Part shown: positions 32,842 through 43,778 of the stretch, piece after piece | Position numbering within the stretch: position 1 is the stretch's first letter | How the letters are laid out: each line of letters begins with the position of its first letter | NCBI RefSeq assembly: GCF_050947875.1 | Contig: NC_134570.1 | Location: 228,703,265-228,767,264 of the forward strand | DNA: 64,000 bases | Reading direction: 5' to 3' | Source of the DNA: Dermacentor variabilis | Taxonomy: Eukaryota > Arthropoda > Arachnida > Ixodida > Ixodidae | Position numbers and translations under genes: made by a program | Notes under the pieces: model-generated | Databases searched by the model: none | Told to the model about the DNA's origin: nothing | What the model saw: only the letters and a program-made list of their open reading frames with translations

Positions 32842-34371
32842 TTATAGCGACTTTGTTTTCGTTGGGTACGAATTCGCTAGGGTACGAATACTTTCTAGGT
32901 TCGCTCGAGTGAGGTGCAGAATTTCACCTAGGATGTCTTGCTGTGCATTACTCTCTTCTTCCGTCTCTGGGAGTGGAGGGGGTTTGCGTTTGGCTGTGCT
33001 TACTTTTACGTTTGTCTCTTGGGGTGGTGCTTGTTTGGAATCTTTAAGGTTTTGAATCTGCTGTTTCGCGTCATTAAGCTGCGCTGTAAGCACTTGTATG
33101 GTGGCTCGGAGACTCGCTAGTTCCTGTCGTAGGACTGTGACTATCTCACTCTCATGCTCGGGCAATGAAGACCGCGTTACCTGTTTGGTAGATGAGGCGT
33201 TCCGTTGCTGCTGCTGGTGTTGTTTCCCTCGTACTCGGTCGGCCCACGTCAGTTCGGTGTGGCCGGATATAGGGCGCCCCCTGAAGCGGGAGCGGCTGCT
33301 GCGGACGGCACTGCGGCACTTGGGTGTCGGCGTGACTGAGCGACTCCTTGTTGTCACTTTGGAAATTCCTGAGGTGGCGCTTGAATCACGGTGACTGGCG
33401 CCGCTCAGTTCTTGGGAGCGGCCGCGGCCGCGTTGGTTGCGTCTGTGGCAGCGTTTCTGTTGCACAATGTAAGGGACTTGAAACTTGCGTTTGCAGTTTT
33501 TGTCGGCGGTGAGGTGTGGTCCGCCGCACAGGGTGCAGTGAGAAGTACACTAGTGATCTGGTGGTGTTTTGAGGCCCCACTTTCGCCACCACATGGTGCT
33601 GGGGTTAGGGCAGACATCCGAGCATTGACCGATGTCACAGTTGTAGCAAACTTCCGTGTGTCTGCAAAAGAGCGTGCATCGAACAATGCTTGCTCCGCAG
33701 TAGATGTAACTTGGTATTACTTGCATTCTTTGGAAAAGGATTGTCACGGCTGTGGTGTTCTTGATTCTCTTCACCTCCAAGGCGTTGGGGTTGCGTTTTG
33801 TGACGATCAGTTCTTGGAGTTGGGAGTCGTTGAGCTCGAGGTCGATTCCTCGGACTATGCCTTTGCAGGTGTAGGGTGGGGCAGGGCAGGGTGGGGCAGG
33901 GCATACCGGGACCCGATACGTGGTGTCCTTCATGCGAATCTGTTGCAACGTGGCGTATGCTCTCACGTTACGTTCGCTGGGGGTGCAGATGATGAAAATA
34001 TTCTGAGTTATGTTGGGGCATATGGAGTCTTTCGTGAGGTCTTGAGGAGCCATGGCTGCCGCCATTGCCAGGGCTTGCTCAACCTGCACTGGTGTGGATT
34101 TGGGTACGTTGAGGCCGTCTCGGGGTCTCACAATGATACGGAGCATGTCCCTCAGTAGCTGAGGAAGTTTCGAGGTAGTGACGAGGCGCTGGTATGCGCT
34201 GTTCAATCCGGTGGTGCGATCGCCGTCCCTTCGTCTGCCACGTGTACTTGACGAACTTGCTCCTTTGGGTTGACTGGCCTTGCCCTTGTGTGGTTTGCGG
34301 TTATATGCCGCGATCCAGTCCGGGTCATTCGCGTCTTCCGGCGATATCGTCTCACCGGTGACGATTTCCAT
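32842..34371 (-). pseudogene. LINE B ORF1 with zinc knuckle, one amber stop
   Basis: From the ATG at 34371 the frame runs 510 codons to 32842, interrupted only by a TAG at 33550-33552. Features: Arg/Lys-rich N-terminus, a degenerate first knuckle CYNCDIGQCSDVC, then after the TAG an intact-looking HCTLCGGPHLTADKNC knuckle, an Arg/Ser-rich stretch, and a C-terminal coiled-coil-like region (VLRQELASLRATIQVLTAQL) ending at LANSYPTKTKSL. The RNA-binding role is by analogy with other LINE ORF1 proteins. Confidence 0.8.
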
Positions 34372-34423
34372 GGTGGTAGTGAGTGACTTGCGGTGTTAGC
34401 CCTAGGCCTACCCGCCTTTGCAC

Positions 34424-34661
34424 GCCGAAGTTGAAAATTCGAATGCAGAAAATATTGAGAAAGGGTCCACCCACCGAAATAAATCCGGTATCCACAGAAT
34501 CCGCGTAACTTGCTGCTTTCCTTCGTATGTGATTCTTTCGATTTGGGGTGAATAACCTCGTGAAATCATTGATGATATTGGGAGCTGATGTTTGCTCGTC
34601 CGCACTAGTCGGTGCCCCACTCTGAATGATGAGGAAGATAAATTTTAATCTGTCCATTGTG
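34424..34661 (-). repeat. LINE B 5'UTR monomer, inner copy (~238 bp)
   Basis: Shares long blocks with the next unit, for example GGGTCCACCCACCGAAATAA and TCCGGTATCCACAGAATCCG, in direct repeat. It lies immediately upstream of ORF1. Tandem promoter monomers are known for other LINEs; promoter function here is inference. Confidence 0.75.
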
Positions 34662-34817
34662 GCCGAGGTTGAAAATTTGAATACAGAAAATGTTAAGAAA
34701 GGGTCCACCCACCGAAATAAATCCGGTATCCACAGAATCCGCGTAACTTGCTGCTTTCGTTCGTATGCGATTCACTTCGATTTGGGGTGAATAACCACGT
34801 GAAATCATTGATGATAT
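34662..34817 (-). repeat. LINE B 5'UTR monomer, outer copy, part 1
   Basis: Second monomer, continuing after Gypsy B at 40224-40307. The split point is ATGATAT, where the uninterrupted inner monomer reads GATGATATTGGGAGC. Confidence 0.75.
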
Positions 34818-34962
34818 TGCCACATGGTGTGGCACAGCAAGGGGACTGAAGAAGAAGAGAAGGAGGTTTGTCTCAGCATCGTGCGTCAACAGTTATGTTT
34901 CGTGAACTACAAACGCCCGGATCCCCATTCAGCGTGTATACTTCAGCAGGGTACACGCGACA
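34818..34962 (+). repeat. 5' LTR of Gypsy B
   Basis: 145 bp, TG...CA ends, with the short palindrome TGCCACATGGTGTGGCA at its start. Followed by ATTTGGTGGAGC, the likely start of the primer-binding region. Confidence 0.9.
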
Positions 34963-35114
34963 ATTTGGTGGAGCTTCCTGGGTACACCCAACTTATGCAG
35001 GAGACCCCACTGGGCAGTTAGAACCTCGCACAATTGGAGTTGACTCCAGTTCACCGCACAAGCCGGCGAATCCGAGGCCTCGCCCCAGAATTTGGAAACC
35101 TCCAGGAAAAAGTG

Positions 35115-36249
35115 ATGACTACGACCACTGCGACTTCTACGGAAAGGGTGACACCGACTTACCTAACGCTGCTGAACTCGCAAGTGCCAACAGCTTTTCA
35201 TGGCGACACATTTGAAAATGTGGAAGACTGGCTGGCGGAGTTCGAGCACGTGGCTGCGTTTAACGAGTGGGACAACAACGCCAAACTCAGAAACGGCTAC
35301 TTCAGCCTCCAGGATGGTGCTCGCAAGTGGTTTATGAACCGCAAAAGTGCCCTGTCATCCTGGCCTAATTCCAGCGCAAGCTACAGGAGACTTACTCCAG
35401 CCCCGATCGCCAGAAAAAAAATGGAGCGAGCCCTTCAGTCACGTGTACAAAAGCCCAACGAGAGTGTCACAATGTACGTGAAGGACATGACGCGTCTCTT
35501 TCAGTGTGCCGATCCGAGCATGGCGGAAGAGAAGAAGGTGCGTCATCTGATGAGAGGCGTAAAGGAACAGCTCTTTGGAGGTCTTGTTCGGAATACGCCC
35601 AAGACTGTCGTGGAGTTCCTCACCAAAGCCACCGCAATGGAGAAGACGCTTCAGCAACGGTCAAACATGTACAACCGACAAGTAAATTTCGCCTGCACTC
35701 CTGATACGCCGTTAGGCTTCGGGTGCGACGTCGTCTTGCTTTGCGAGCTGATTCGCTCAGTGGTTAGTGACGAGCTGCAGAAGCACCACGGTACGTCGCT
35801 ACCACCAGTCAGCTCCCTTGCCAGCGTCGTACACAACAAAGTACAGCAGGCACTGCAGGCATCTCTTGAAGCGCCACCTCTACGAAGTGAGTCCCGGCGC
35901 AAGACTTATGCAGAAACATTACTGAGCCCCGCCCAAGCTTTCACACCTACTTATGTTGCGTCGCCAGTCGCATTGCAATCGACGCAAGCCGCTCCGACAA
36001 CTCCGCTACCGTACTTCGACGACCGCCGAACACCCACAAGGAAATCAGAGGTTTGGCGAGCACCCGATCGATGGCCGCTATGCTACCACTATGGCAGCTG
36101 GTCATGTGTGTCGGGAGTGCCCCTATCGACGACTAGGACTGTGGGGTTTTTCGATCGATTCGCCTCGACCTAGGTTTGGCCAGAGGCCTCCCGACATCGC
36201 AGAATTCATCGAACAGCAGTGCAGGCCGGGCGCATCGCAGCGGCAGTAA
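35115..36249 (+). pseudogene. Gag of Gypsy B, frameshifted in the zinc knuckle
   Basis: Likely ATG at 35115 (MTTTTATSTERV). Capsid motifs: FENVEDWLAEFEHVAAFNEW and LQSRVQKPNESVTMYVKDMT, and PSMAEEKKVRHLMRGVKEQL. Near 36085 the nucleocapsid knuckle loses its frame: one frame reads CYHYGSW, the other continues GHVCRECPYRRLGL. A one-base deletion in the CYHC...GH segment explains this. Confidence 0.88.
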
Positions 36250-36476
36250 CGCTCACCCTCACCACGGCGATATTTCTCTGCTCGTGATACCACCTCGAGG
36301 ACGACGCAAGGGAGATCACCAAGTCCACGCCGGGAAAACTGACGTCAGCGACCTTCCGAGGTGGGGCCACTGATACTTGATGCACTGAAGACCTCGCATC
36401 GTGCCAACCGCAATACAACGAAAACACGACAACGCCAGAACCAGTTCCCGCAAACAAGATTTCACTGGACATACCT

Positions 36477-37250
36477 GTGTTGATCGACGGCAGAAAAATG
36501 AGTGCACTTGCAGATACCGGCGCCGATCATTCTATTCTTAGTGGCAAACTGGCGAGTGTTCTGAAAAAAGTTACGTTGCCCAGGAACGGGGCACCAGTTC
36601 ATACGGCAGGTGGCCACGTCGTCACACCACTTGGCTTATGCACGGCGAGAGTAGAAATTCATGGTGCTGCTTTTCTCGCCACTTGTCTGGTTCTACGCGA
36701 GTGTTCCCGCGATTTAATTCTCGGGATGGACTTTCTCCGCGAATATGGCGCCATTATTGACCTCCGCGAGCGCTGTATCACTTTCTCGATGCAAAGGGCA
36801 ACAACACAGACTAACACCGTTGGACACAGATCCGCACTTCGCGTTTCGGACGACAGCATCACGATACCGCCGCGTGCGAGTGTTATGGTTCCGGTCAAGT
36901 GCGACGAGCTACAAGACGGTGAAGCCATTGTAGAAGGCAACATTTCTATGTTGCTGACTCAAGGTATTTGTGTAGCACGAAGCCTTGTGGAACTTCGTGA
37001 TAGCCAGACAGCGGTCCTCATTACCAACTTTACCTTTGAGCATCGGCACATTTTTCGTGGCACTGCCAACGCCTACGCCGAACCATCAACGGACATCATC
37101 AAGTGCTTTCCTTCTGAAGTGGACACAGATGACGGTTTGCTCAGAGACATCGATGTAAACTCCAAGCTTACGGACGACCAAAAGAGCACACTGCAGGAGC
37201 TCTTGAACGAATTCCGCGCGTGCTTCGCTCCGTATTCTAAGGTGGGCTAA
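36477..37250 (+). pseudogene. Protease and spacer of Gypsy B
   Basis: Aspartic protease with active site ALADTGADHSIL, flap-like TAGGHVVTPLG, and the second conserved segment LILGMDFLREYGAIIDL. A spacer follows up to the RT (SKLTDDQKSTLQELL). Open for 257 codons, ending in TAA at 37248-37250 just before the RT segment TPITKHRI, so pol is broken here. Confidence 0.88.
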
Positions 37251-38130
37251 ACACCAATCACGAAGCACCGAATAATGACATCCACCGACACACGCCTCAT
37301 CAAACAACAGCCTTATCGTATCTCACCGAAAAAACGTGCGGCAATTCAAGCCCAAGTCAAGGAGATGCTAGATGGTGGTGTCATTCAGCCTTCGCACAGT
37401 CCGTGGTCGTCCCCGGTCGTTCTGGTCAAGAAAAAAGACGGAACGCTTCATTTCTGTGTTGATTATTGACGCCTCAACGATGTCACCAAGGAGGATGTGT
37501 ACCCACTACTACGTATCGATGACTCTTTAGACAGGTTGCGGCGAGCTAAGTATTTTTCGTCTCTTGATCTAAAAAGCAGTTACTGGCAAATTGACGTAGA
37601 TGAACAAGACCGCAAAAAAAACTGCTTTCGTCACTCCAGATGGCCTTTACGAATTCAGGGTACTTCCTTTCAGGCTCTGTTCGGCGCCAGCAACTTTCCA
37701 GTGAATGATGGACACCGTTCTCGCTGGTCTGAAGTGGTAAAGCTGCCTCGTCTACCTCGACGACGTGGTTGTTTTTTCAGCGACATTTGACGACCACCTG
37801 AAACGACTGCAGCAAGTTCTCGAAGCCATCCGATCGGCTAATCTCACCCTTAAGCCTCAGAAGTGCCATTTCAGCTACAAGGAGCTCACGTTTCTGGGAC
37901 ACGTGGTCAGCGTGGAAGGAGTTAGCCCGGATCCCGCGAAAACTAACTGCCGCTGTAGCCACGTTTTCCTCACCGACCGACAAGAAAGGTGTCCGACGCT
38001 TCCTGGGCCTTTGTGCATACTACCGGCGTTTCATAGAAAATTTTTCGAAGAAGGCGGAGCCACTGACTCGACTCACGAGGGACGATGTATTGTTCGTCTG
38101 GGCCTCAGAGCAAGAGACTGCTTTCACTGA
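37251..38130 (+). pseudogene. Reverse transcriptase of Gypsy B
   Basis: Motifs: PYRISPKKRAAIQAQVKEML, VIQPSHSPWSSPVVLVKKKD and HFCVDY followed by an in-frame TGA (37467-37469). Then YFSSLDLKSSYWQIDVDEQD (first catalytic Asp), a frameshifted stretch, and the active site LVYLDDVVVF near 37747-37776, where two frames overlap. FLGHVVSVEGV and the connection region follow in a decayed form. Confidence 0.88.
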
Positions 38131-38142
38131 GCTTTGACAGCG

Positions 38143-38530
38143 TCTAGTGTCAGCACCAGTTTTGGCCCACTTTGACGAGGAGGCGGACATGGAAGTTCAT
38201 ACAGACGCCAGTAACGTTGGTCTTGGTGCGGTGCTTGTACAATGGCAGGAAAGTATTGAAAGAGTGATCGCCTATGCAAGTTGCACACTATCGCGTGCAG
38301 AGACCAACTACACCACTATGGAGAAAAAGTGTCTTGCCGTCGTATGGGCGCTGGCCAAATTTCGACCTTACCTCTATGGCCACCCATTCAATGTTGCGAC
38401 CGATCATCAGTCGTTATGCTGGCTTGCAAATCTGCGGGACCCTTCTGGACTACTGGCCCAGTGGAGTCTACGTTTGCAGGAGTACGACGTGACCATCGTA
38501 CAAGTCGGGCCGCATACACGAAGACTCTGA
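38143..38530 (+). pseudogene. RNase H of Gypsy B
   Basis: [18 protein letters not shown] (Asp), [15 protein letters not shown] (Glu) and [11 protein letters not shown] (Asp) are intact. The frame ends at a TGA just after the LQEYDVTIV segment, where the downstream linker to integrase should continue. Confidence 0.88.
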
Positions 38531-38599
38531 CGCACTCTCACACGCCCCTATCGACACTACCGACCAAGACATTGAGGACGACAGCGTTTTCCTTGGGGC

Positions 38600-39885
38600 C
38601 GTAAGCATTACTGATTTGTCCACCCGGCAGCGCGCAGATGACACACTACGCCCTATATTCGAACGTCTGGAAGGACGAAACCCATCAATACCCCGGCACA
38701 TTGCTCGAGGATTGTCGTCTTTTTGTTTACGACATGGCGTCTTGTATAAGAAGAACTCTGTGGCCACCAACAAGACATACCTTTTGGTTGTTCCAGCAGG
38801 CCTCCATGCCGAAGTTTTATTCGCCTGTCATTACGAGCCTCCGTCTGGCCATTTGGGCTTTACGCAAACGCTTGATAGAGTGCGCAAATCCTACTACTGG
38901 CCGAAACTTGCCGAGTGTGTTAAGCGGTACGTCCAAGGCTGCCGTGAATGCCAGCGCCGAAGGTCCCCAGCTGTGAAGCCTGCGGGATTGCTGAATCTGA
39001 TTGACCCACCTGGCAAACCTTTCCACCAGGTCGGCATGGATCTTCTGGGCCCGTTTCCACTGTCATCTTCTGGCAACAGGTGGATAATCATCGCCACAGA
39101 CTATTTAACGGGGTATGCTGAGACAAAGGCGTTGCCTAGAGGCACAGCTTCCGAGGTTGCCCAGCTTTTCCATACAGAGCATCGTCCTATGGCATGGCGC
39201 CCCATCGCACGTCATCACAGACCGAGGCAAAGCCTTTACAGCGCAGCTCATTCAAGACGTTTTTAAACTCAGCTGCACAACCCATCAAAGGACAACTGCC
39301 TATCATTCGCAGACAAACGGCTTGACCAAACGACTAAACAAAACGATGACTGACATGCTGTCTATGTACGTAGACGTACAGCAGAAGACGTGGGACGAGA
39401 TACTCCCATACGTAACGTTTGCCTATAACACTAGTACGCAAGAAACAACACGCTTCACCCCGTTTTACCTTGTTCACGGCCGTGAAGTGCAGACTATGTT
39501 AGAAGCAATGCTGCCGTGCGACAACATCGATCACCTCGATCTCGCCCAAGATGCCGAACTCTTCGTGCAACGCGTGGAAGAAGCCCGTCAGCTTGCCCAA
39601 GTGCACGTAAAGCAACAACAGAGCATCGATGCCCAATGTTGCAATCTCCACCATCGACAAGTCGAGTTCCAACCTGGCGATAAAGTTTTTGTCTGGACTC
39701 CCGTGCGCCAAAAAGGACTATCCGAGAAGCTTTTGAATCGCTACTTCGGACCTTACAAAGTGTTGCAGCGAATTAGTGACGTGAATTACGAAGTCCTTCC
39801 TGATGGAAGCCAACCTCCTCGACGTCGACAACCGCAATCTGAGATTGTGCACGTTATGCAGTTGAAACAGTACTATACCCCGTAA
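38600..39885 (+). pseudogene. Integrase of Gypsy B, frameshifted, catalytic Glu changed
   Basis: HHCC region HYEPPSGHLGF...CRECQRRR, core Asp in IIIATDYLTGYAETKAL, a frameshift near 39180, second Asp in HVITDRGKAF, then HSQTNGLTKRLNKTM, where the family has Glu at the Lys position; the catalytic triad is therefore broken. The C-terminal domain (FQPGDKVFVWTPVRQKGL, FGPYKVLQRISDVNYEV) is intact to the stop at 39885. Confidence 0.9.
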
Positions 39886-40077
39886 AATTCTACGTTTTCA
39901 GCCGCTTAGGTTAGTTTTTGTTGTTGCTCACCCCTCAGTGCCTTGTGACTACATCGCACACCACAGTGATTGTGACTATAGCCTATGTGTTCGTCCTAGG
40001 CCATCTCAGCGCTCTCACATCAAGCCTATGTATGTTTTCATTCTTTTGTTGTTGTTTGTTTTTTTAAGAGGAAGTAG
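39886..40077 (+). other. Gypsy B 3' non-coding region and polypurine tract
   Basis: T-rich region between the integrase stop and the 3' LTR, ending in AAGAGGAAGTAG (40066-40077), the expected plus-strand primer. Confidence 0.7.
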
Positions 40078-40219
40078 TGCCACATGTTGTGGCACAGCAA
40101 GGGGACTGAAGAAGAGAACGAGGTTCGTCTCGGCATAGTGCGTCAACGGTTACGTTTCGTGAACTATAAACGCCTGAATCCCCATTTAGCGTGTATACTT
40201 CAGCAGGGTACACACGACA
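40078..40219 (+). repeat. 3' LTR of Gypsy B
   Basis: 142 bp, preceded by the polypurine tract AAGAGGAAGTAG (40066-40077). Differs from the 5' LTR by about a dozen substitutions and a 3-bp indel. Confidence 0.9.
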
Positions 40220-40223
40220 ATAT

Positions 40224-40307
40224 CGGGAGCTGATGTTTGCTCGTCCGCACTAGTCGGCGCCCCACTCTGTATGATGAGGAAGATCAATTTTAATCTGTCC
40301 ATTGTGG
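40224..40307 (-). repeat. LINE B 5'UTR monomer, outer copy, part 2
   Basis: CGGGAGCTGATGTTTGCTCG onward matches the inner monomer from about 34578 to 34661, ending at TCCATTGTGG. Confidence 0.75.
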
Positions 40308-41755
40308 CGTAATTTGTGAAGCAGGAAGATTTGCATTCCAGCTAAATTCACTAGGGGAGTGACAATGCACTTGGTGGCGCGTCTATTTAAAAAATGTCTT
40401 TACACTTGGCCCACGAATAAAGGCAGGGCCCCTGCAATATCCACAAGGCCCAGTTGGGTCTTGAAACAGGTGGTGTGCTCACCTTAGCTGTGTCCACTAG
40501 CTGGCATGCACTGATTTCTGCACGGGAGAGGCACCAATAGTGGGCACTAAATAATGCAGACTGCCACACTTTTCTTCTTCCCACTGTCCACTTTTAACGT
40601 GATTGGAATTCTCTGGGAACTTGATCCAGTTTGCGGTATGCATCCAACTCCTTGCACATGACCCTCCCCTGCAGAGCCGGCGACATGGGCCACACCGGGC
40701 ACGAACAGACAACTTGCCTGTTTGTGGCCAATCCCCAAGCGTGCATGCACGTGCCAAAGTGACGCAAGGGGGGTGTGCAGCCTCAGGCACAGTAAATCAA
40801 TATCTTCCTCGCTGTTGCAGTTTTCCTGGCTTCTGTGTCATGTTTGGAACCATCCAGACCTAAAGTTTACTGACTCCTTTGTATTATGTTTCCACTTTAT
40901 ATGTTCCTTCATGTTACATAGAATTTTAACGCTGCGGTCAAGTAAATTTGCTGATGCACCAGCAAATTTGCTCTTGCATGTTGCTATGAAGACAATAAAT
41001 ATATACTCGCAGTTAAGCCTGTCAAGCCCCACATGTGTGGTCATTGGCATGTCCATTGCAATCCTTGAGGCATTCTGGTTGGTGGCTGCAGAAATGTTTC
41101 CCCTTCTTTACGAGATGGCTGTAAAGCTCTTGTTGCAGTTTTCTATGACATATGCGTGCGAGCATGCTTTGTGCAGGCTTGCATACTTCAAAAGTAAATA
41201 CAGAAACAGGTTGAATGTGGCTACAGATATGCATCTCTGCTTAAGCATGATGACACCATGTATTGACAAGCTGTCCAGATTGAATAGACATGGCACTTTT
41301 GTTTGACCATTCTTTGCCAGGTTGCAATAAAAGGCACCTGTTCCATGCTCCATGTGTTTCACGCTACATTGCTGCCATGGAATGTGTGTGACACGTTGAA
41401 ATTTCCCCCAAACAGCTGACTACTTTGGCTGAGGTTGCAGGTGTGAATTGAGCTGCATAAGCACTGCCAAGGAAAACAGCAGCTGCACTGACAAGTGCCC
41501 TTGCCAAAACACTGGCTTTTGGTTTTTGCACATTGCCATTCTAGAGAAGCGAACTCGCAAGGCAGTTTCAATGTAAAATGTAGCCTTCATAGATCACACG
41601 TGCACTTGAGTAGCCGTTGCCAGAAAGATGGCGCACTGATGCATAACGCTAGGTGCCACAATCATTACTGCACAAACAGCGCAACACATGCAACAAGCCA
41701 ACATATTCGGCAAAGCGATCCATGTTTCACTGGCTGTCATCAATAAATTACTAAC
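40308..41755. other. Probable intron DNA 3' of GIT exon (41756-41850)
   Basis: No recognised coding sequence and no recognised transposon. The next GIT exon downstream (coding DHKNG-like residues in other animals) was looked for and not found here. Confidence 0.45.
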
Positions 41756-41850
41756 CTGGGTTTCGCCCACTGAGGTGGTGGGCCAGTCGGTCGGTAACCT
41801 CGTACTGGCTCTCTATGAGGCGTGCTTCAAGGTCAGCATGGCCAGCTTCC
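41756..41850 (-). CDS. GIT: GIT-family ARF-GAP, linker exon after the ankyrin repeats
   Basis: A 95-bp exon on the minus strand, bounded by acceptor ...TTTGTCTTTCAG and donor GTTAGT. In the phase left by the exon at 56446-56576 it encodes EAGHADLEARLIESQY and TDRLAHHLSGRNP, closely matching the segment after the third ankyrin repeat of animal GIT1/GIT2. GIT proteins are ARF GTPase-activating scaffolds that bind PIX and paxillin at focal adhesions and synapses. It starts by completing an Arg codon (AG|G) and ends with one base of the next codon (expected Asp). Confidence 0.85.
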
Positions 41851-43279
41851 CTGAAAGACAAAAAACAGTTGCTTGGGCACATTGGCTCTTCTTTACACTA
41901 AGGTGAGCTGTGTCCACAATAATATGAGCAAGAAAATAAAGAAAGCTACAGTTTTGATAGCGATGCATTGGACAACTACACAAAGTACGGTTCGTAGATT
42001 TTTAGCTCTGTAAACTGCAGCAAATATTTGCATACAAGTTAAGTGAAGAAGAAGCATGGTGCACGCATGCACAGGAAAACATACAGATCCCACTTAATGT
42101 CTGCATTAACTGTTCTGTCCCAGAGGCTGGCACTGTTTGCTATGCCAGCGTTGCAACAGCAAATGATCACGGTCATCAAGTGAGGTCAGTTGTTGTTCAC
42201 GTGTGTGCATATAATGCCGTGCTTGTTAATTTAATAGGTAGGTAAATGTTTACTGCAATTTACACGACTGATAATGCTATGAACCTTACTTTGTGCCTAA
42301 TACTTGGCCATTGCTATCAATGCTTTGCTTTTAGGTGAAACTGTGGCTTCTTTGCTTGTTTGCTTTGCTTCTTTGAAACAGCTTCTTTGCTGTTGGACCA
42401 ATGAGCTTGAAACCACCTATTGCAATCAGACAGTTTGGCTAGAATCAGCCAGATACACCAGTCCCATAATAGCTGCTGTATGACTCATCCCTGTTATAAA
42501 AGGAAATGTTAAGAGCTGTCGTAGACACGATGAGGGAACAAAAAATGTTTGGAATCTCTGCGTACGTGCATAGGCTTCAACACAGTCTAAAAAATGCTCC
42601 ATCAAGCTGTGGTGTCTCGGCAGCATTTACCCCACTAAAGAGACCTTCGCAGTTCTATTTCTAGGTCTGGAAGAAAATTGAAGCTCCAGTTATGCATCAT
42701 GAAGCCGGTTGTCCAATAAAGCACAGGAAGTGCTACACTTAGTCAAGACTGCTTAGCATACCAGATGCCACTGACCCTTCCTATGCTCCCACTTGGCTGA
42801 CCACTGTCATAGCTGTGACTGCAAACCGACAGATTAACAGGAAAATTAAGGAGGCATTCCACACTAAATAGATGGGACAAGCTTCTGTTAGTCAGGCATC
42901 TATCATGTTGACAGAAAAAGAGCAAACTTATCTTTGTAGCCAGTGTTGATAGGAAAGGCCAGCTGTGACGTGTTCTCATTGTTTCAATAATCCTTTGTTT
43001 TGTGTTCTTTTCCCTGTATGCTTGTAAGAGATACTTCAGAGGCATTAATGGAGTGACTGACTACTGCATGACCTTTGAGGCTCTCCGTAACTGGTCTGTG
43101 CCGATCTTGGAGGCCATGGCTACCGACTTGACACCATGGCCAATTTGACATATTGCCGGGATTCTTCCTTCAATTTGCCCCTCACTTCGTTAACACTTTC
43201 CTTGCCAAAACTAGAGAAAAATGACCCTTTCTTGATGGCATGTAAAACTCCTTGACTGGGACCTTTGAGGTATTTCATA
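41851..43279. other. GIT intron DNA without recognised elements
   Basis: No transposon coding sequence recognised. A minus-strand open stretch about 43126-43285 (GSFFSSFGKESVNEVRGKL) is unidentified and may be a decayed repeat or a stray exon; I could not place it. Confidence 0.4.
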
Positions 43280-43284
43280 CAAAA

Positions 43285-43323
<39 letters not shown>

Positions 43324-43366
43324 AAACAAACAAACAAATAAAATAATAAATAAATAAATAAAAAAG
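43280..43366. repeat. (AAAT)n microsatellite
   Basis: A run of AAAT/AAAC units. It could be the tail of a retrotransposed sequence on the plus strand, but no parent element is recognisable upstream. Confidence 0.85.
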
Positions 43367-43407
43367 GTCTTAGTAAGGATTATATTTTTATTGAACAGAG
43401 CATCAGG

Positions 43408-43541
43408 GTTGCAACAATATTGGCATGCGCTAGTTACGCTAGAAGACGAGGATAAAGAAGTGTGCGTGGTAGCTGCTGCAGAAACGAACAGTAAACAACC
43501 GTTCACTTGGAACTGACTGCTTGCCTTTTCCTCTCGCGACA
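43408..43541 (+). repeat. Probable 5' LTR of Gypsy C
   Basis: Inferred by analogy with Gypsy B: a short palindromic start (GTTGCAACAATATTGG), a CGACA end, then the GGTGGAG leader. With no 3' LTR for comparison, its start is uncertain. Confidence 0.5.
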
Positions 43542-43778
43542 AACTGGTGGAGGTGCAGGGTACGCATCCACCATATGCCGACTGGTCCTGAACGAGAATC
43601 CACCGACGCCAGTACCTCGGGGACGGCAGAAATCCATCAAAGCAGCCGCCATTTCCAAGGTCTTCCACTGCAATACAATCCCCTGGCAAGCTCCGTGAGG
43701 AAGATGTCAACAACAACCACAAGCCAAACCGAGGGGATCCCAAATGCTGCTGAACCATGCATTGTTAACGCACCTCGC

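Larger units (their letters stand above)
34818..40219 (+). mobile_element. Gypsy-type LTR retrotransposon B, degraded
   Basis: LTRs 34818-34962 (145 bp) and 40078-40219 (142 bp) start TGCCACATG and end CGACA, about 91-92% identical by eye. A 4-bp target duplication ATAT flanks it (34814-34817 and 40220-40223), confirmed by the uninterrupted LINE B monomer at 34571-34578. Gag, protease, RT, RNase H and integrase follow in Gypsy order with several frameshifts and stops. Confidence 0.93.
29945..40307 (-). mobile_element. LINE B (I/R1-like), split by Gypsy element B
   Basis: Minus-strand LINE with tandem 5'UTR monomers (40307-34424, interrupted by Gypsy B), ORF1 (34371-32842), ORF2 from 32757, and a 3' truncation near 29945 just inside RNase H. 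It belongs to the same broad family as the LINE at 53457-55895 by shared ORF2 motifs (ITYVA/INYVAS...HNW, LGVHD/LGMHN). Many stops and frameshifts in ORF2; ORF1 has one stop. Confidence 0.82.

Noticed and set aside
33391..34158. 255-codon plus-strand open frame
   Set aside because: Antisense shadow of LINE B ORF1, which has clear zinc-knuckle homology on the other strand.
43280..43366. CRISPR-like or satellite array
   Set aside because: Simple AAAT microsatellite; no spacers, and the organism is a eukaryote.
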